Positions 1-8,718 of a stretch of 64,000 nt of DNA are shown here, one piece after another. The stretch spans positions 682,001-746,000 of the forward strand of contig OY776378.1 of the NCBI GenBank assembly GCA_963675575.1, written 5' to 3'. The stretch comes from JAGLOK01 sp963675575. Lineage in GTDB: Bacteria; Bacillota; Clostridia; Christensenellales; UMGS416. Within the stretch, counting starts at the first letter, position 1. Each line of letters opens with the position of its first letter. The notes below the pieces were generated by a model, which saw nothing but the letters and a program-made list of their open reading frames with translations, did no database searches and was not told the DNA's origin. The translations under genes and the position numbers were made by a program.

Positions 1-792
1 CCCGCTCCTTCCGGTGCTTAAGAGGTTATTGTGGGCGATGGTGGAGGCCCACATTATCTGTGCGCGCGCGTTATAGTCATGGGGATTATCCATAACAGTT
101 GGAGCGTGCAAGATAACGGTTTGCATTGTCGACTCACAAAGTCTATCCGTGAAATCTACATCTTGAGTGTTGGTGAAGTATCTTTCCATCACATGAGCCA
201 GTATATCGATGATGCCGCAAGCCGTTTGATAGGGTGGAAGGGTATAGGTGAGCTTAGGGTTTAAAATTGCGAACTCCGGTATTATATGCTCGCTCTTGCA
301 ACTTTTTTTTAAATTATCCTCGTCTTTGTTTATAACGCATGAACTGCTTGACTCGCTGCCGGTCGCCGCGAGGGTCAAGATTACGCCCAAGGGGAGTGCC
401 TGAGAAATTGTCGCAGTTTTCTTATTTATGAAAAAATCCCATACATCGCCTTCGTATAGAGCGCCTGCCGCTATGGCTTTGGCTGAGTCAATAACACTTC
501 CGCCGCCCACCGCCAAAATGAAATCTATCTTGTTTTTTTTACATATTTCTATTCCCTTTTGGACTAAAGACAGCCTTGGGTTTGGCAAAACACCGCCCAG
601 TTCGACGAATTGAACACCGTTTCCTTTAAGGGAGCTTATGACTTTTTCATAAAGCCCGCTTTTTTTAATCGAGCCTCCGCCGTAATGCAAAAGAACTTTT
701 TTGTATTTTAAAGATATTTCACTTCCTACGCTGTTTTCGGTTTCTTTTCCGAATATTATTTTAGTTTTGTTTTGAAATATAAAATTATCCAT
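1..792 (-). CDS. Iron-containing alcohol dehydrogenase (butanol dehydrogenase type), 3' end outside window
   Basis: Reading leftward from an ATG at 792, the frame stays open to base 1, giving 264 residues of a family usually near 385. An upstream AAAGGATA supports the start. The N-terminal Rossmann-like half shows GGGSIKKSGLY and VGGGSVIDSAKAIAAG (NAD(P)H-binding loops), then LAATGSESSS, and the start of the all-helical metal domain with HVMERYF and AHNNLL, which carries Fe/Zn ligands. The family reduces aldehydes or ketones to alcohols with NAD(P)H in the cytoplasm, often as a fermentation step. The C-terminal third, including the last metal histidines, is missing only because the window ends. 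The substrate cannot be told from sequence. Confidence 0.9.
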   Translation of the reverse strand, partial: MDNFIFQNKTKIIFGKETENSVGSEISLKYKKVLLHYGGGSIKKSGLYEKVISSLKGNGVQFVELGGVLPNPRLSLVQKGIEICKKNKIDFILAVGGGSVIDSAKAIAAGALYEGDVWDFFINKKTATISQALPLGVILTLAATGSESSSSCVINKDEDNLKKSCKSEHIIPEFAILNPKLTYTLPPYQTACGIIDILAHVMERYFTNTQDVDFTDRLCESTMQTVILHAPTVMDNPHDYNARAQIMWASTIAHNNLLSTGRSG

Positions 793-921
793 AGATATCC
801 TTTTATAATAAGCGTTGATTTAATTATATTTTTTATAATTGTCAAAGTCAAAAAATAAATAAATTTGCATTAAAAAAGCGCGTTAATATATAATAGAAAA
901 AAAGAAACAAAGGTGAGTTTT

Positions 922-1263
922 ATGAGTGAATGCATTTTTTGTAAAATAGTAAAAGGTGAAATTCCCTGCACCAAAGTGTATGAGGATGAAATGACCATAG
1001 CTTTTAATGATATTTCGCCCAAGGCTCCGATACATGTGGTTGTAATACCAAAAAAACATATCTCAAATATCATGGAAGCGTCAAAAGATAAAGAGCTTAT
1101 CGCCGCTGTCACAAACGCCGTTTCCGAGGTCGCAAAAACTCTGGATATTGACAAGAACGGCTTTAGAACAGTTGCAAACACGGGACATGACGGCGGACAA
1201 AGTGTAGACCATTTTCATTTCCATGTTCTGGCAGGCAAAGTCTATGGAGAAAATTTTGGCTGA
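922..1263 (+). CDS. HIT family nucleotide-binding hydrolase (HinT-like)
   Basis: A 113-residue protein of the usual HIT length. It opens with the zinc-binding CIFCKIVKGEIP block and ends with the histidine triad HFHFHVLAG, where the middle histidine is the nucleophile that forms a nucleotidyl intermediate. The family hydrolyses adenosine phosphoramidates and related AMP conjugates in the cytosol. I chose ATG 922 over a GTG nine bases upstream because AAAGGTG (909-915) is spaced as a ribosome site for 922 and overlaps the GTG. It lies just upstream of rpsU, a common Firmicutes arrangement, but rpsU has its own promoter. Confidence 0.93.
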   Translation: MSECIFCKIVKGEIPCTKVYEDEMTIAFNDISPKAPIHVVVIPKKHISNIMEASKDKELIAAVTNAVSEVAKTLDIDKNGFRTVANTGHDGGQSVDHFHFHVLAGKVYGENFG

Positions 1264-1292
1264 TTTACTAAAATAATTGTAAAAAAAATCAA

Positions 1293-1321
1293 TTGACATC
1301 GCGTGGGTTGATTAGTATAAT
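1293..1321 (+). promoter_or_regulatory. Consensus sigma-A promoter of rpsU
   Basis: TTGACA (1293-1298), a 17-base spacer and TATAAT (1316-1321) match the vegetative consensus exactly. The predicted start leaves a leader of roughly 140 bases before the rpsU ATG at 1469. A perfect match fits strong constitutive expression of a ribosomal protein. Confidence 0.85.
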
Positions 1322-1468
1322 AACCATTGTGTTTTTTAAGCAATAGAGATATTTAAAAATCTTTTTGATTAATGGTATATGTATCTTTAAAAGGCTTTAA
1401 AAGCCATTTTGAGAACAGAGCATACTATAAAAACACAAGCCCTTAATATGGAAGGGGGGGAAACGAGC

Positions 1469-1648
1469 ATGTCAGAAGTTAAAGTTGGCGAAAACGAATC
1501 TCTCGAAAGTGCATTACGCAGATTCAAACGTAAGTGTGCGCGCAGCGGTGTATTAGCCGAGGTGCGTAAGCGTGAGCATTATGAAAAGCCCAGCGTAAAA
1601 AGAAAAAAGAAAGCTGAAGCTGCCAGAAAGAAGCGCAATAAGCGCTAA
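1469..1648 (+). CDS. rpsU: 30S ribosomal protein S21
   Basis: A 59-residue, strongly basic protein with the S21 pattern: a short acidic start, ESLESALRRFKRKCARSGVL, then EVRKREHYEKPS and a Lys/Arg-rich tail. S21 binds the 30S platform near the 3' end of 16S rRNA and helps initiation. The start at 1469 follows a GGGGGG-type purine tract; an upstream in-frame start would add about 20 residues unlike S21. The gene is a single transcription unit, with a consensus promoter before it and a hairpin terminator after it. Confidence 0.97.
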   Translation: MSEVKVGENESLESALRRFKRKCARSGVLAEVRKREHYEKPSVKRKKKAEAARKKRNKR

Positions 1649-1672
1649 ACCAGGGTTATATTTGAAATTCTT

Positions 1673-1701
1673 AGCACCGTGAAAACGGTGCTTTTGGTTT
1701 A
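1673..1701 (+). terminator. Rho-independent terminator after rpsU
   Basis: AGCACCGT (1673-1680), a GAAA tetraloop and ACGGTGCT (1685-1692) form a perfect 8-bp hairpin followed by TTTTGGTTT. Confidence 0.88.
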
Positions 1702-1824
1702 CTCTGATTAAATTTTATGGTAAATTTATAACCCTATTTATTATTTATTGCAAGAAAATTGTTATTAGTAATTTCAAAAGTGTAGTATAATTAATTCATA
1801 ATATCTCCATATAGGAGGGTTGCT

Positions 1825-3105
1825 TTGAATATACTTTATGCAAGTGAATCATTTACTCCGCAATATGACGGAGTCGCAATTTGTGCTGAAAATTATGCAA
1901 ATATTATTAACGAAAAATACGGTAGAAGTTATATTTTAGTTCCCAGGGAAGAAAACAGGCGGGAAGAAGATTTTAAATATGAAGTACTTCAGTGCCCTTC
2001 TGCAAAAATTACAATTGCAAACCAATATAAAGTTTGCCTTCCAATGTCTTTGAAGCTAAAAAACAAGATTGATAAAATGCCTATTGATCTGGTTCATTCA
2101 CATTGCCCATTTGTAACGGGCATACTTTCAATGAGGATAGCAAAAAATAGAGATATTCCTTATGTATCAACATTTCACTCAAAATACAAAGATGATATAA
2201 ACCAAAGAATAAAGCTGGATATGGAACTGCCGGGCGAGGTGGTTGCGAAATACGTTGCATCGTTTTACAACAAATGCGATTATGTGTGGACGGTGAATAA
2301 TGCAACTGCAAAAACACTTAAGGAATATGGATATAAAGGCGAGATAACAATAATGCCTAATGGCTGTGATATGCCCAAAAGCGTGCGCAATGACGCGGTA
2401 AGAAAACATCTTGCCCAAAAATATGATATTAACCCGAATGATCCTATGCTGCTTTTCGTTGGAAGGATTACTTACCTTAAAAATGTGGATTTAATCGTAA
2501 AGGCTTTGGGTGCGCTAAAAAGACGCGGTAAGAAATTTTCAATGCTTTTTGTGGGCGGCGGAGAAGATGAGGAAAAGTTAAAAAAAATGGTTTTAGAGTT
2601 GGGTCTTGAAGATGTAGTAAAACTAACCGGCAAAATATTAGACAGAGAAGGATTGAAAAGCATTTATGCAAGCTGTGATTTATTTGTATTTCCATCGATA
2701 TACGACAATGCCCCGCTGGTTGTGAGGGAAGCCGCAGCCTGTGGGCTGCCATCGCTTTTGATAAAGGGAAGTAACTCCGCCGAAAGCGTGACGGATGGTG
2801 AAAACGGCATATTGGCGCAGGAAAAAGTAGAAGATATCGCATTGGCAATAAATGATGCAATTACAAATTTGGATTTACGTCTTTTGGGTGAAAGAGCCAG
2901 AGAAACAATATATGTTTCATGGGAAGATGTAATTGAAAAAGCCTCTGGTGAATACGAAAGAATAATGAAGAATTACAAAACAGGCGAAGGCAGGAAAAGA
3001 GCAAAAGCCGATTTCCTGTATGATATTGATTTGGAAAAAGATTTTAATATAAAATTATTGGGACGAAGAAAAAACAAGTCTTTATTCGAGAAAAATAGAA
3101 TTTAA
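1825..3105 (+). CDS. GT4-family glycosyltransferase (diacylglycerol glucosyltransferase-like)
   Basis: A 426-residue GT-B fold glycosyltransferase. The start is TTG at 1825, five bases after AGGAGGG. The N-terminal domain has the group-1 pattern FTPQYDGVAICAENYA, then SHCPFVTG and VSTFHSKY. The nucleotide-sugar domain starts near LLFVGRITYLKN and carries the EX7E-like VVREAAACGLPS. Relatives move glucose or mannose from a UDP/GDP sugar to diacylglycerol or another membrane acceptor at the cytoplasmic face. The last ~45 residues are basic and may contact the membrane. It stands alone between rpsU and the protease gene. The acceptor is unknown, and phosphatidylinositol mannosyltransferase-like activity is possible. 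Confidence 0.82.
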   Translation: MNILYASESFTPQYDGVAICAENYANIINEKYGRSYILVPREENRREEDFKYEVLQCPSAKITIANQYKVCLPMSLKLKNKIDKMPIDLVHSHCPFVTGILSMRIAKNRDIPYVSTFHSKYKDDINQRIKLDMELPGEVVAKYVASFYNKCDYVWTVNNATAKTLKEYGYKGEITIMPNGCDMPKSVRNDAVRKHLAQKYDINPNDPMLLFVGRITYLKNVDLIVKALGALKRRGKKFSMLFVGGGEDEEKLKKMVLELGLEDVVKLTGKILDREGLKSIYASCDLFVFPSIYDNAPLVVREAAACGLPSLLIKGSNSAESVTDGENGILAQEKVEDIALAINDAITNLDLRLLGERARETIYVSWEDVIEKASGEYERIMKNYKTGEGRKRAKADFLYDIDLEKDFNIKLLGRRKNKSLFEKNRI

Positions 3106-3232
3106 TAATTTATTTTTCAGAAATCACAGGGATGACTTTTTTAGTTCTCTTTTGTTAAAAACGCACTTTGATGACACTTAAAGCAAAAACTACGACATTT
3201 AGAAAGGTTTATATCTTAGTTTCTGGGTGGTA

Positions 3233-3241
3233 TGCTATAAT
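3233..3241 (+). promoter_or_regulatory. Extended -10 promoter almost abutting the NfeD gene
   Basis: TG-C-TATAAT (3233-3241) is an extended -10 element with no good -35. The ATG of the next gene is at 3254, so a start site seven bases downstream leaves a leader of only about six bases, with no Shine-Dalgarno sequence. Confidence 0.6.
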
Positions 3242-3253
3242 AAATAAATTAAT

Positions 3254-4564
3254 ATGAGAAAAAATTGTTTTTTAAAAATAGCTTTGTCTTTTCTACTGGC
3301 TTTTATATTTGTTTTTCTTCAGCAGGGATTTGTTTTTGCGGAAGGCGATAAAGCTGTCGTGATAAACATTCACGGAGAGATAAATGAGGCTTTGGTAGCT
3401 TATCTTGACAGGGAAGTCCAAAAAGCGCAGGAAAATGGAGCCGATGTTATTATATTGGATATTGACACATGGGGCGGGTTCGTATATTCCGCTGAAGGCA
3501 TCCATGATGTTTTAAGCAAAACGCAAATTCCAACCATTGCATATATATCAAAAAAAGCGGTTTCAGCAGGTGTGATGATTACCATATCATGTGATATGGT
3601 CGCCATGACTCCGGGATCGCACTCCGGCGCGGCAGAGACAATCCCAAACGATGAGAAGTCACTTTCGGCGTGGGTGGGGCTTTTAACCGCGGCGGCCGAA
3701 GAGAACGGCAGACCGGTAGATGTCGTAAAAGCGATGGCTGATAAAAGGGAAATAGTAGAAGGGCTTTCCGATGAGGGGGAGCTTTTAAGCATCACCGCGC
3801 AAAAGGCGGTGGAGTACGGATACGCAGACATCGTAAGCACATCTCATCAAGACGCTTTATCATCATTTGGATTTGAGAATTATTCAGTTACCACAGCGGA
3901 GGTGTCCACAGCAGACGCCGCAGCTCGATTTTTAACCAGCCAAATCGTGCTTTCAATACTTTTTGCAGCCGGAATATTTTTTATGATAATGGAGCTGTTC
4001 ACTGCGGGTTTTGGGCTGTTTGGCATATTGGCGATAATTAGCTTTGCGCTTTATTTCTTTGGCGGAGTTGTCGCGGGATACACCGAATGGTGGGCGGTAG
4101 TTTTATTCGTTTTAGGCGCTGTTTTCTTTGTTATTGAAATTATTGTTCCCGGGTTCGGGATATTTGGTATATTGGGAATCATTCTTACACTTTTTGGGCT
4201 GATGTTTTCCGCGCGAAGCATAAAGGATTTCATTTTTCGCGTAGGGATAGCCATCCTCGTTTGCGTGGTTTCAATTCCGATTATGCTGAAAATATTCGGC
4301 AGGCTTAAGATATTTGATAAAATAATTTTGAAAAAAGGCGAAACAAGCGAAGAAGGATATCTGGCCGCAAGTGAACACACATTGAGTGTATTGGGCAAAA
4401 CGGGTAAAACAGCAACTATGCTTCGTCCTTCGGGAATGGCAATAATCGAAGGGAAACGCGTGGATGTCCTTTCTAATGAAGGGGTCATATCTTCAGGCGT
4501 TGATATTATAGTAATTGATACCTCCGGCAACAGAATATTAGTCGAAAAGCTTATAAAAGAATAA
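3254..4564 (+). CDS. NfeD-family membrane-bound serine protease (YqeZ-like)
   Basis: At 436 residues this has the long NfeD layout: a signal peptide (about 1-30, ending FVFAEG), a ClpP/SppA-like protease domain (about 33-215), four to six transmembrane helices (about 230-350) and a C-terminal OB-like NfeD domain (about 370-436). The protease part keeps DIDTWGGFV and KKAVSAGVMI (predicted nucleophile Ser), and a Lys from the VDVVKAMADK region is the likely partner. The family is thought to process membrane proteins and usually pairs with the flotillin FloA; no floA follows here. Its place upstream of phoH fits YqeZ of Firmicutes. Translation may be leaderless. Confidence 0.85.
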   Translation: MRKNCFLKIALSFLLAFIFVFLQQGFVFAEGDKAVVINIHGEINEALVAYLDREVQKAQENGADVIILDIDTWGGFVYSAEGIHDVLSKTQIPTIAYISKKAVSAGVMITISCDMVAMTPGSHSGAAETIPNDEKSLSAWVGLLTAAAEENGRPVDVVKAMADKREIVEGLSDEGELLSITAQKAVEYGYADIVSTSHQDALSSFGFENYSVTTAEVSTADAAARFLTSQIVLSILFAAGIFFMIMELFTAGFGLFGILAIISFALYFFGGVVAGYTEWWAVVLFVLGAVFFVIEIIVPGFGIFGILGIILTLFGLMFSARSIKDFIFRVGIAILVCVVSIPIMLKIFGRLKIFDKIILKKGETSEEGYLAASEHTLSVLGKTGKTATMLRPSGMAIIEGKRVDVLSNEGVISSGVDIIVIDTSGNRILVEKLIKE

Positions 4565-4686
4565 TATTTAACTCAAATTCACGATTAATTCAAAAATTCA
4601 TAAACCTCCTAGCAAAACAGTGCAATACAATTTAAGAGTATTAAACAACAAAGTTGTACGAACTTAAAAAACGAGGAGTGATTAAA

Positions 4687-5292
4687 ATGAAAAAATCTCT
4701 AATTATAATTATTATCGCTATGCTGGTTGTGGCCTCATTTGCATCATGTGTAAACGTAAACGATGCGGCCGAAGCTAAGAACGGAATGGAAAAAAATGAA
4801 GCAACGGAAACCAAGACCCAGGAGCCGGATGCGAATATCAGTGAACAAGCAGACGAGGATTTCGGCGCAAAAGGCGCGTTGTCTGGAGAAAATTTAACTT
4901 TAGAGGAAATGCTTATGTACGCAATTCAGGATGAATATCTCGCAAGACAGGAATATGAATCAATAATGGATGTATACGGCGAGCAGAGACCATTCAACAA
5001 CATTATTAAGGCTGAAGTGACGCACATAGAGCTGCTCAAAGAGCTGTATGATGAATATGATATTACAATTCCTCAAGATACTGCTATAGACCATGTTGTT
5101 GTTCCGGATAGTTTAGATATATCTTTTGATATTGGAGTGCAGGCCGAAATCGACAACATCGCAATGTATGAAATGTTTTTAGAGCAGGATTTGCCAGATG
5201 ATGTAAGAGAAGTATTTATCGAGCTTAGGGACGCGTCAAAGAACCACTTGGCTGCGTTTGAAAAAGGGCCGAGAGGACAAGGCAATAATTGA
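4687..5292 (+). CDS. DUF2202 ferritin-like lipoprotein
   Basis: A 201-residue exported protein starting at ATG 4687 behind GAGGAGTG (4673-4680). A lipoprotein signal ends at FASC, then comes an acidic Asn/Glu-rich linker (about 25-60) and a DUF2202 four-helix domain (about 65-190). Possible metal-binding residues recur in the helices: EYLARQEYE, VTHIELLKE, EIDNIAMYE and KNHLAAFE, as in ferritin-like diiron proteins. DUF2202 has no firm function; an iron or redox role at the outer face of the membrane is inference. It appears monocistronic, ending at a strong terminator. Confidence 0.82.
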   Translation: MKKSLIIIIIAMLVVASFASCVNVNDAAEAKNGMEKNEATETKTQEPDANISEQADEDFGAKGALSGENLTLEEMLMYAIQDEYLARQEYESIMDVYGEQRPFNNIIKAEVTHIELLKELYDEYDITIPQDTAIDHVVVPDSLDISFDIGVQAEIDNIAMYEMFLEQDLPDDVREVFIELRDASKNHLAAFEKGPRGQGNN

Positions 5293-5334
5293 TAAATAAA
5301 ATATTTGAATAAATAGAATTATTAAAACAAAAGC

Positions 5335-5362
5335 AAAAGCACATAATTTTATGTGCTTTTTT
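5335..5362 (+). terminator. Rho-independent terminator
   Basis: AAAAGCACAT (5335-5344) pairs with ATGTGCTTTT (5351-5360) around AATTTT, followed by more T. It ends the DUF2202 transcript. Confidence 0.85.
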
Positions 5363-5521
5363 GCAGGGTAAAATCTCAAAAATGAACGCACACAAATTTT
5401 GCGGTATATGGTTTTTTGACATACGCTATGATAAAATCATAGTCTAAGGTATAATCTGTGCTAAAAAATTGTGTTTTTTATAATACGAATAATCATTTTC
5501 GGGAATAATAACGCGGTTATA

Positions 5522-5530
5522 TGTTATAAT
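5522..5530 (+). promoter_or_regulatory. Extended -10 promoter for the phoH operon
   Basis: TG-T-TATAAT at 5522-5530 is a good extended -10 without a clear -35. It lies about 80 bases before phoH and is the best candidate start for the phoH-pgpH-ybeY operon. Confidence 0.5.
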
Positions 5531-5611
5531 TCATAATTATATTAAAGATGGAGCGTGCAGTAGGCTCTCACAAATGATTTTAAAATATAACCTGCATTCG
5601 GAGGACTGATT

Positions 5612-6580
5612 TTGGAAAAAGAAATGGCTGTAAGCTATGTGGATTTTAAAAACGCGGACGAGCTTTCTACACTTTTTGGAACCTTTGACGCAAACCTTAA
5701 AGTTTTGGAGAGCGAAACGAATGCGTTCATTAATGCAAAAGACACGCAACTGGAGATAAAAGGCAACGAAGAGGATGTGGAAGTTGCCTCCGCGGTGATT
5801 CGCAAGCTCCAGGAAATGCTTGAAAATAAAGAACATATCGATGTAAATAAAATCCGCTATGCGGTGGAGCTCGCACGCGAAGGAAACGCTGAGCTCATAT
5901 CCCAGATTATGAGCGATGTGGTGCTTGTGACCCAGAGGGGCAAGCCGATAAAGTGCAAAACATTGGGTCAGCAGAAATACGTAAATCTTATGCGCAAAAA
6001 CACAGTTGTTTTTTCGGTTGGTCCTGCCGGAACGGGCAAAACCTATCTTGCGATGGCAATGGCGGTGCTCGCTCTTAAAAACAAGGACGTTACAAGAATC
6101 ATACTCACAAGACCGGCTGTGGAAGCAGGTGAGAATCTGGGATTTTTGCCGGGCGATTTGCAAACAAAGGTAGATCCGTATCTTAGACCTTTATATGACG
6201 CACTCTATGAGATGATGGGAGTGGAAACATACGCAAAACTTTCAGAACGAGGTATTATTGAAGTCGCTCCGATGGCATATATGAGAGGACGCTCCTTAAA
6301 TGATGCTTTTATTGTGCTGGATGAGGCTCAAAATACTACCACCGAGCAGATGAAAATGTTTTTGACAAGACTTGGGGAAGGCTCAAAAATGGTTGTGACG
6401 GGGGATATTACTCAGATAGATTTACCTTCCGGACAGAAAAGCGGTTTAAAGGATGCAATAGAAATATTGGACGGCGTAAAAGATGTGGGGATAACCTATC
6501 TTACAGCTCGAGACATTGTGAGGCATGAGTTGGTTAAAAGAATCGTAAATGCTTATGAAAAGCGCGGCAAGAGGAAATAG
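5612..6580 (+). CDS. phoH: PhoH-family ATPase
   Basis: A 322-residue PhoH/YbeZ protein; the family is about 310-350 residues. The TTG start at 5612 sits seven bases after GGAGG (5600-5604). An N-terminal KH-like region (about 20-110) precedes the ATPase core, with Walker A GPAGTGKT, RPAVEAGENLGFLPGD and Walker B FIVLDEAQN. PhoH proteins are RNA-associated ATPases that work with YbeY in rRNA maturation; the ybeY gene lies downstream in the same operon. Four bases separate it from the next gene, so co-translation is likely. Confidence 0.95.
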   Translation: MEKEMAVSYVDFKNADELSTLFGTFDANLKVLESETNAFINAKDTQLEIKGNEEDVEVASAVIRKLQEMLENKEHIDVNKIRYAVELAREGNAELISQIMSDVVLVTQRGKPIKCKTLGQQKYVNLMRKNTVVFSVGPAGTGKTYLAMAMAVLALKNKDVTRIILTRPAVEAGENLGFLPGDLQTKVDPYLRPLYDALYEMMGVETYAKLSERGIIEVAPMAYMRGRSLNDAFIVLDEAQNTTTEQMKMFLTRLGEGSKMVVTGDITQIDLPSGQKSGLKDAIEILDGVKDVGITYLTARDIVRHELVKRIVNAYEKRGKRK

Positions 6581-6583
6581 TCT

Positions 6584-7192
6584 ATGAACAGAGATAAACT
6601 GAAAAATGAAAAAAAGAAAACAAAGCCAAAGAAAGTGCTGCTTCGGCTGTTTATTGCGCTTGTAACTTTTGCTCTGGTTTTTTTAATACTGATTGCGACA
6701 TCAGTGCCTCGACGTCATGCTTTTGAGGTTGATCAAATCGCTCCTGCCACCATAAAAGCCCCCAGAGATATTGTTGATGAATATTCAACCGATATAAAGA
6801 TTGAAGAAGCCAGAGATAATGTAAGCCCAAAATATACACAAGATGACAATATTACAAAAGAGGTTACCCAGAATATCGAAGATTTTTACGCACTTCTTGT
6901 AAGCGTTCGCGAAATGGGTGAGCAGGAGAAAAAACTAAAACAAGAGTTGGCAGGCGATTCTGCTACTTTTGTCCCATATGACAGCGAGTTTTTGGGTGAC
7001 ATGCAAGAAGAGATGGACTCTCTTTTCACAAAAGGTGAGATACTAGCGCTCTTGGAACTCGAACAGGAAGAATATGCCAGCGTTTTGGACAAAGCGAAAA
7101 CACTGATAATGGACGGGATGGAGGCGGGAATAAAAGAATCCGCGCTCGAGGACACAATATCATCGTTAAAACAGCAGCTTATCAGCCTATAA
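6584..7192 (+). CDS. pgpH: N-terminal part of a split 7TM-HD c-di-AMP phosphodiesterase (PgpH)
   Basis: These 202 residues match only the front of a PgpH/YqfF protein: a basic start, one transmembrane helix (about 22-42, LFIALVTFALVFLILIATS) and most of the extracytoplasmic 7TMR-HDED domain. A TAA at 7190-7192 then stops the frame. The same domain continues in another frame from about 7183 as INNFSENAQKVG, running into the next coding region. Reading across both gives one protein of the usual ~700 residues. So this is a frameshifted gene, a sequencing or assembly indel, or a real two-piece protein. No classic slippery heptamer is seen before the stop. Alone, this piece has no catalytic domain. 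Confidence 0.8.
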   Translation: MNRDKLKNEKKKTKPKKVLLRLFIALVTFALVFLILIATSVPRRHAFEVDQIAPATIKAPRDIVDEYSTDIKIEEARDNVSPKYTQDDNITKEVTQNIEDFYALLVSVREMGEQEKKLKQELAGDSATFVPYDSEFLGDMQEEMDSLFTKGEILALLELEQEEYASVLDKAKTLIMDGMEAGIKESALEDTISSLKQQLISL

Positions 7193-7218
7193 ATAATTTT
7201 TCGGAAAATGCTCAAAAA

Positions 7219-8718
7219 GTGGGAATGAGTATAATCTCCTCAATGCTGAAGGCAAACTTCTTTTATGATGCGGAATCTACTGAGGCCGCTCGAGATACAG
7301 CGGAGGATGCTGTTGAAGAAGAAATGTATATGCAGGGAGAAAACATTGTGCGTGAAGGAGAGCGGGTTACCGTCGCACAGTACCAGATGCTTAAATCTCT
7401 GGGGATGGTCGCCGATTCCGAAACAAACTACGAAAGATATCTCGCATTGCTTGCGATAGAGTTTTTGTTGTTTTTGGTTTTTGCATTCTATTTGGAGACT
7501 GCGCATAAAAATGTTATTTCTTCTCCTAAGATGCTGCTTACTTTGAGTGCTATCGCAATACTTTCTCTGGTGGTAACCTGGGGAGGAAGCCTGATACATT
7601 ATTATATTGTGCCGGTATATTTTTCAGCGTTCATTTGCGTAATGATGGTGGAGAAAAAATCGCTGGCGCTTGTGTTTAACGCAATGCTTTCTATATTAGT
7701 GGCGGTAATGCTTCTAAGTTTTGGGGGTGGGATATCACTCCAGGTGTTGATTGCATCGTTGGTGGCGGGAGCTGTCACTGTGGTTTTGTTTAAAAAATTC
7801 ACTCAAAGAGCCACACTTATGATAGCTGGCCTTTTATCCGGATTGACGGTTGGCGCTGTATACGTAATATTTGCGCTTATAAACTATGAGGGATGGATGG
7901 ACATGCTTCTTTATGCGGGGCTGGGCATGGCTTCTGGACTTGTGGCTTCCGTTTTAGCGATAGGTACGCTTCCAATGTGGGAGTCGGTTTTCCGCATGCT
8001 TACACCGATGAAGCTTTTGGAAATTGCAAATCCTAATCAACCGCTGCTGAAACAGCTTTTAAATGAAGCACCGGGCACATACCATCATTCAATTATGGTG
8101 GGGAATATGGCGGAAAGAGCTGCCGAAGCGATAGGAGCGAACTCGCTTATTGTTAGGGCGGGAGCATATTATCACGACATAGGAAAGCTTAAAAGGCCAT
8201 ACTTTTTTGTGGAAAACCAGCAGGGGAGAAACAATCCGCACGACAATATAAAGCCTGACCTTTCAACCAAAATTATCACTTCGCATCTTTTGGATGGCAT
8301 AGAGCTGGTGAAAAAAGCGAAGCTTCCCCAAGTTATAGTGGATATGGTGAGCCAGCATCACGGCGATACGGCTGTTATGTATTTTTATCATAAAACGAGA
8401 AATTTAGCGGGAAATCCGGACGAGGTTGATATAGAAGATTTTAGATATAAAGGACGGCCGCCCGTTTCAAAAGAATCCGCGATTTTGATGCTAGCAGACT
8501 CAGTGGAAGCCGCTGTCCGCGCACTTGAAAATCCAACGGCTCTAAGCGTTCGTGAGAGAATAAATAATATTTTTAAAAGCAGGATGGATGATGGACAGTT
8601 AATCGACTGTGACCTTACAATGAGGGAAATAAAACAGATAGAGGATTCATTCATGACCGCACTTGTAGGTCTTTACCACGAGCGTGTGGAATATCCGGGA
8701 GACAAGAATGAGCGTTAG
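7219..8718 (+). CDS. pgpH: C-terminal part of a split 7TM-HD c-di-AMP phosphodiesterase (PgpH)
   Basis: The 499-residue piece begins inside the 7TMR-HDED domain (LKANFFYDAESTEAA, ENIVREGERVT), followed by seven hydrophobic helices (about 75-270) and a cytoplasmic HD domain (about 280-485). Metal-binding HD motifs are present: TYHHSIMVGNMAERAA, AYYHDIGKLKRP, TSHLLDG and SQHHGD. Family members hydrolyse c-di-AMP to pApA. The GTG at 7219 has no good ribosome site and the frame is open further upstream, consistent with a +2/-1 break rather than an independent gene. The window also has the synthase CdaA, so an inactive PgpH would disturb the second messenger unless a GdpP-type enzyme exists elsewhere. 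Confidence 0.85.
   Translation: MGMSIISSMLKANFFYDAESTEAARDTAEDAVEEEMYMQGENIVREGERVTVAQYQMLKSLGMVADSETNYERYLALLAIEFLLFLVFAFYLETAHKNVISSPKMLLTLSAIAILSLVVTWGGSLIHYYIVPVYFSAFICVMMVEKKSLALVFNAMLSILVAVMLLSFGGGISLQVLIASLVAGAVTVVLFKKFTQRATLMIAGLLSGLTVGAVYVIFALINYEGWMDMLLYAGLGMASGLVASVLAIGTLPMWESVFRMLTPMKLLEIANPNQPLLKQLLNEAPGTYHHSIMVGNMAERAAEAIGANSLIVRAGAYYHDIGKLKRPYFFVENQQGRNNPHDNIKPDLSTKIITSHLLDGIELVKKAKLPQVIVDMVSQHHGDTAVMYFYHKTRNLAGNPDEVDIEDFRYKGRPPVSKESAILMLADSVEAAVRALENPTALSVRERINNIFKSRMDDGQLIDCDLTMREIKQIEDSFMTALVGLYHERVEYPGDKNER

Noticed and set aside
5416..5455. TTGACA with TATAAT downstream, before phoH
   Set aside because: The spacer is 28 bases, too long for a sigma-A promoter; the extended -10 at 5522 is better placed.
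5537..6163. Minus-strand open frame of 208 codons
   Set aside because: Antisense shadow of phoH; its composition (His, Cys, Phe-rich) is typical of a reversed coding strand.
7180..7220. Programmed -1 frameshift in pgpH
   Set aside because: No X-XXY-YYZ slippery heptamer or downstream stem was seen before the stop, so an indel is the simpler reading.
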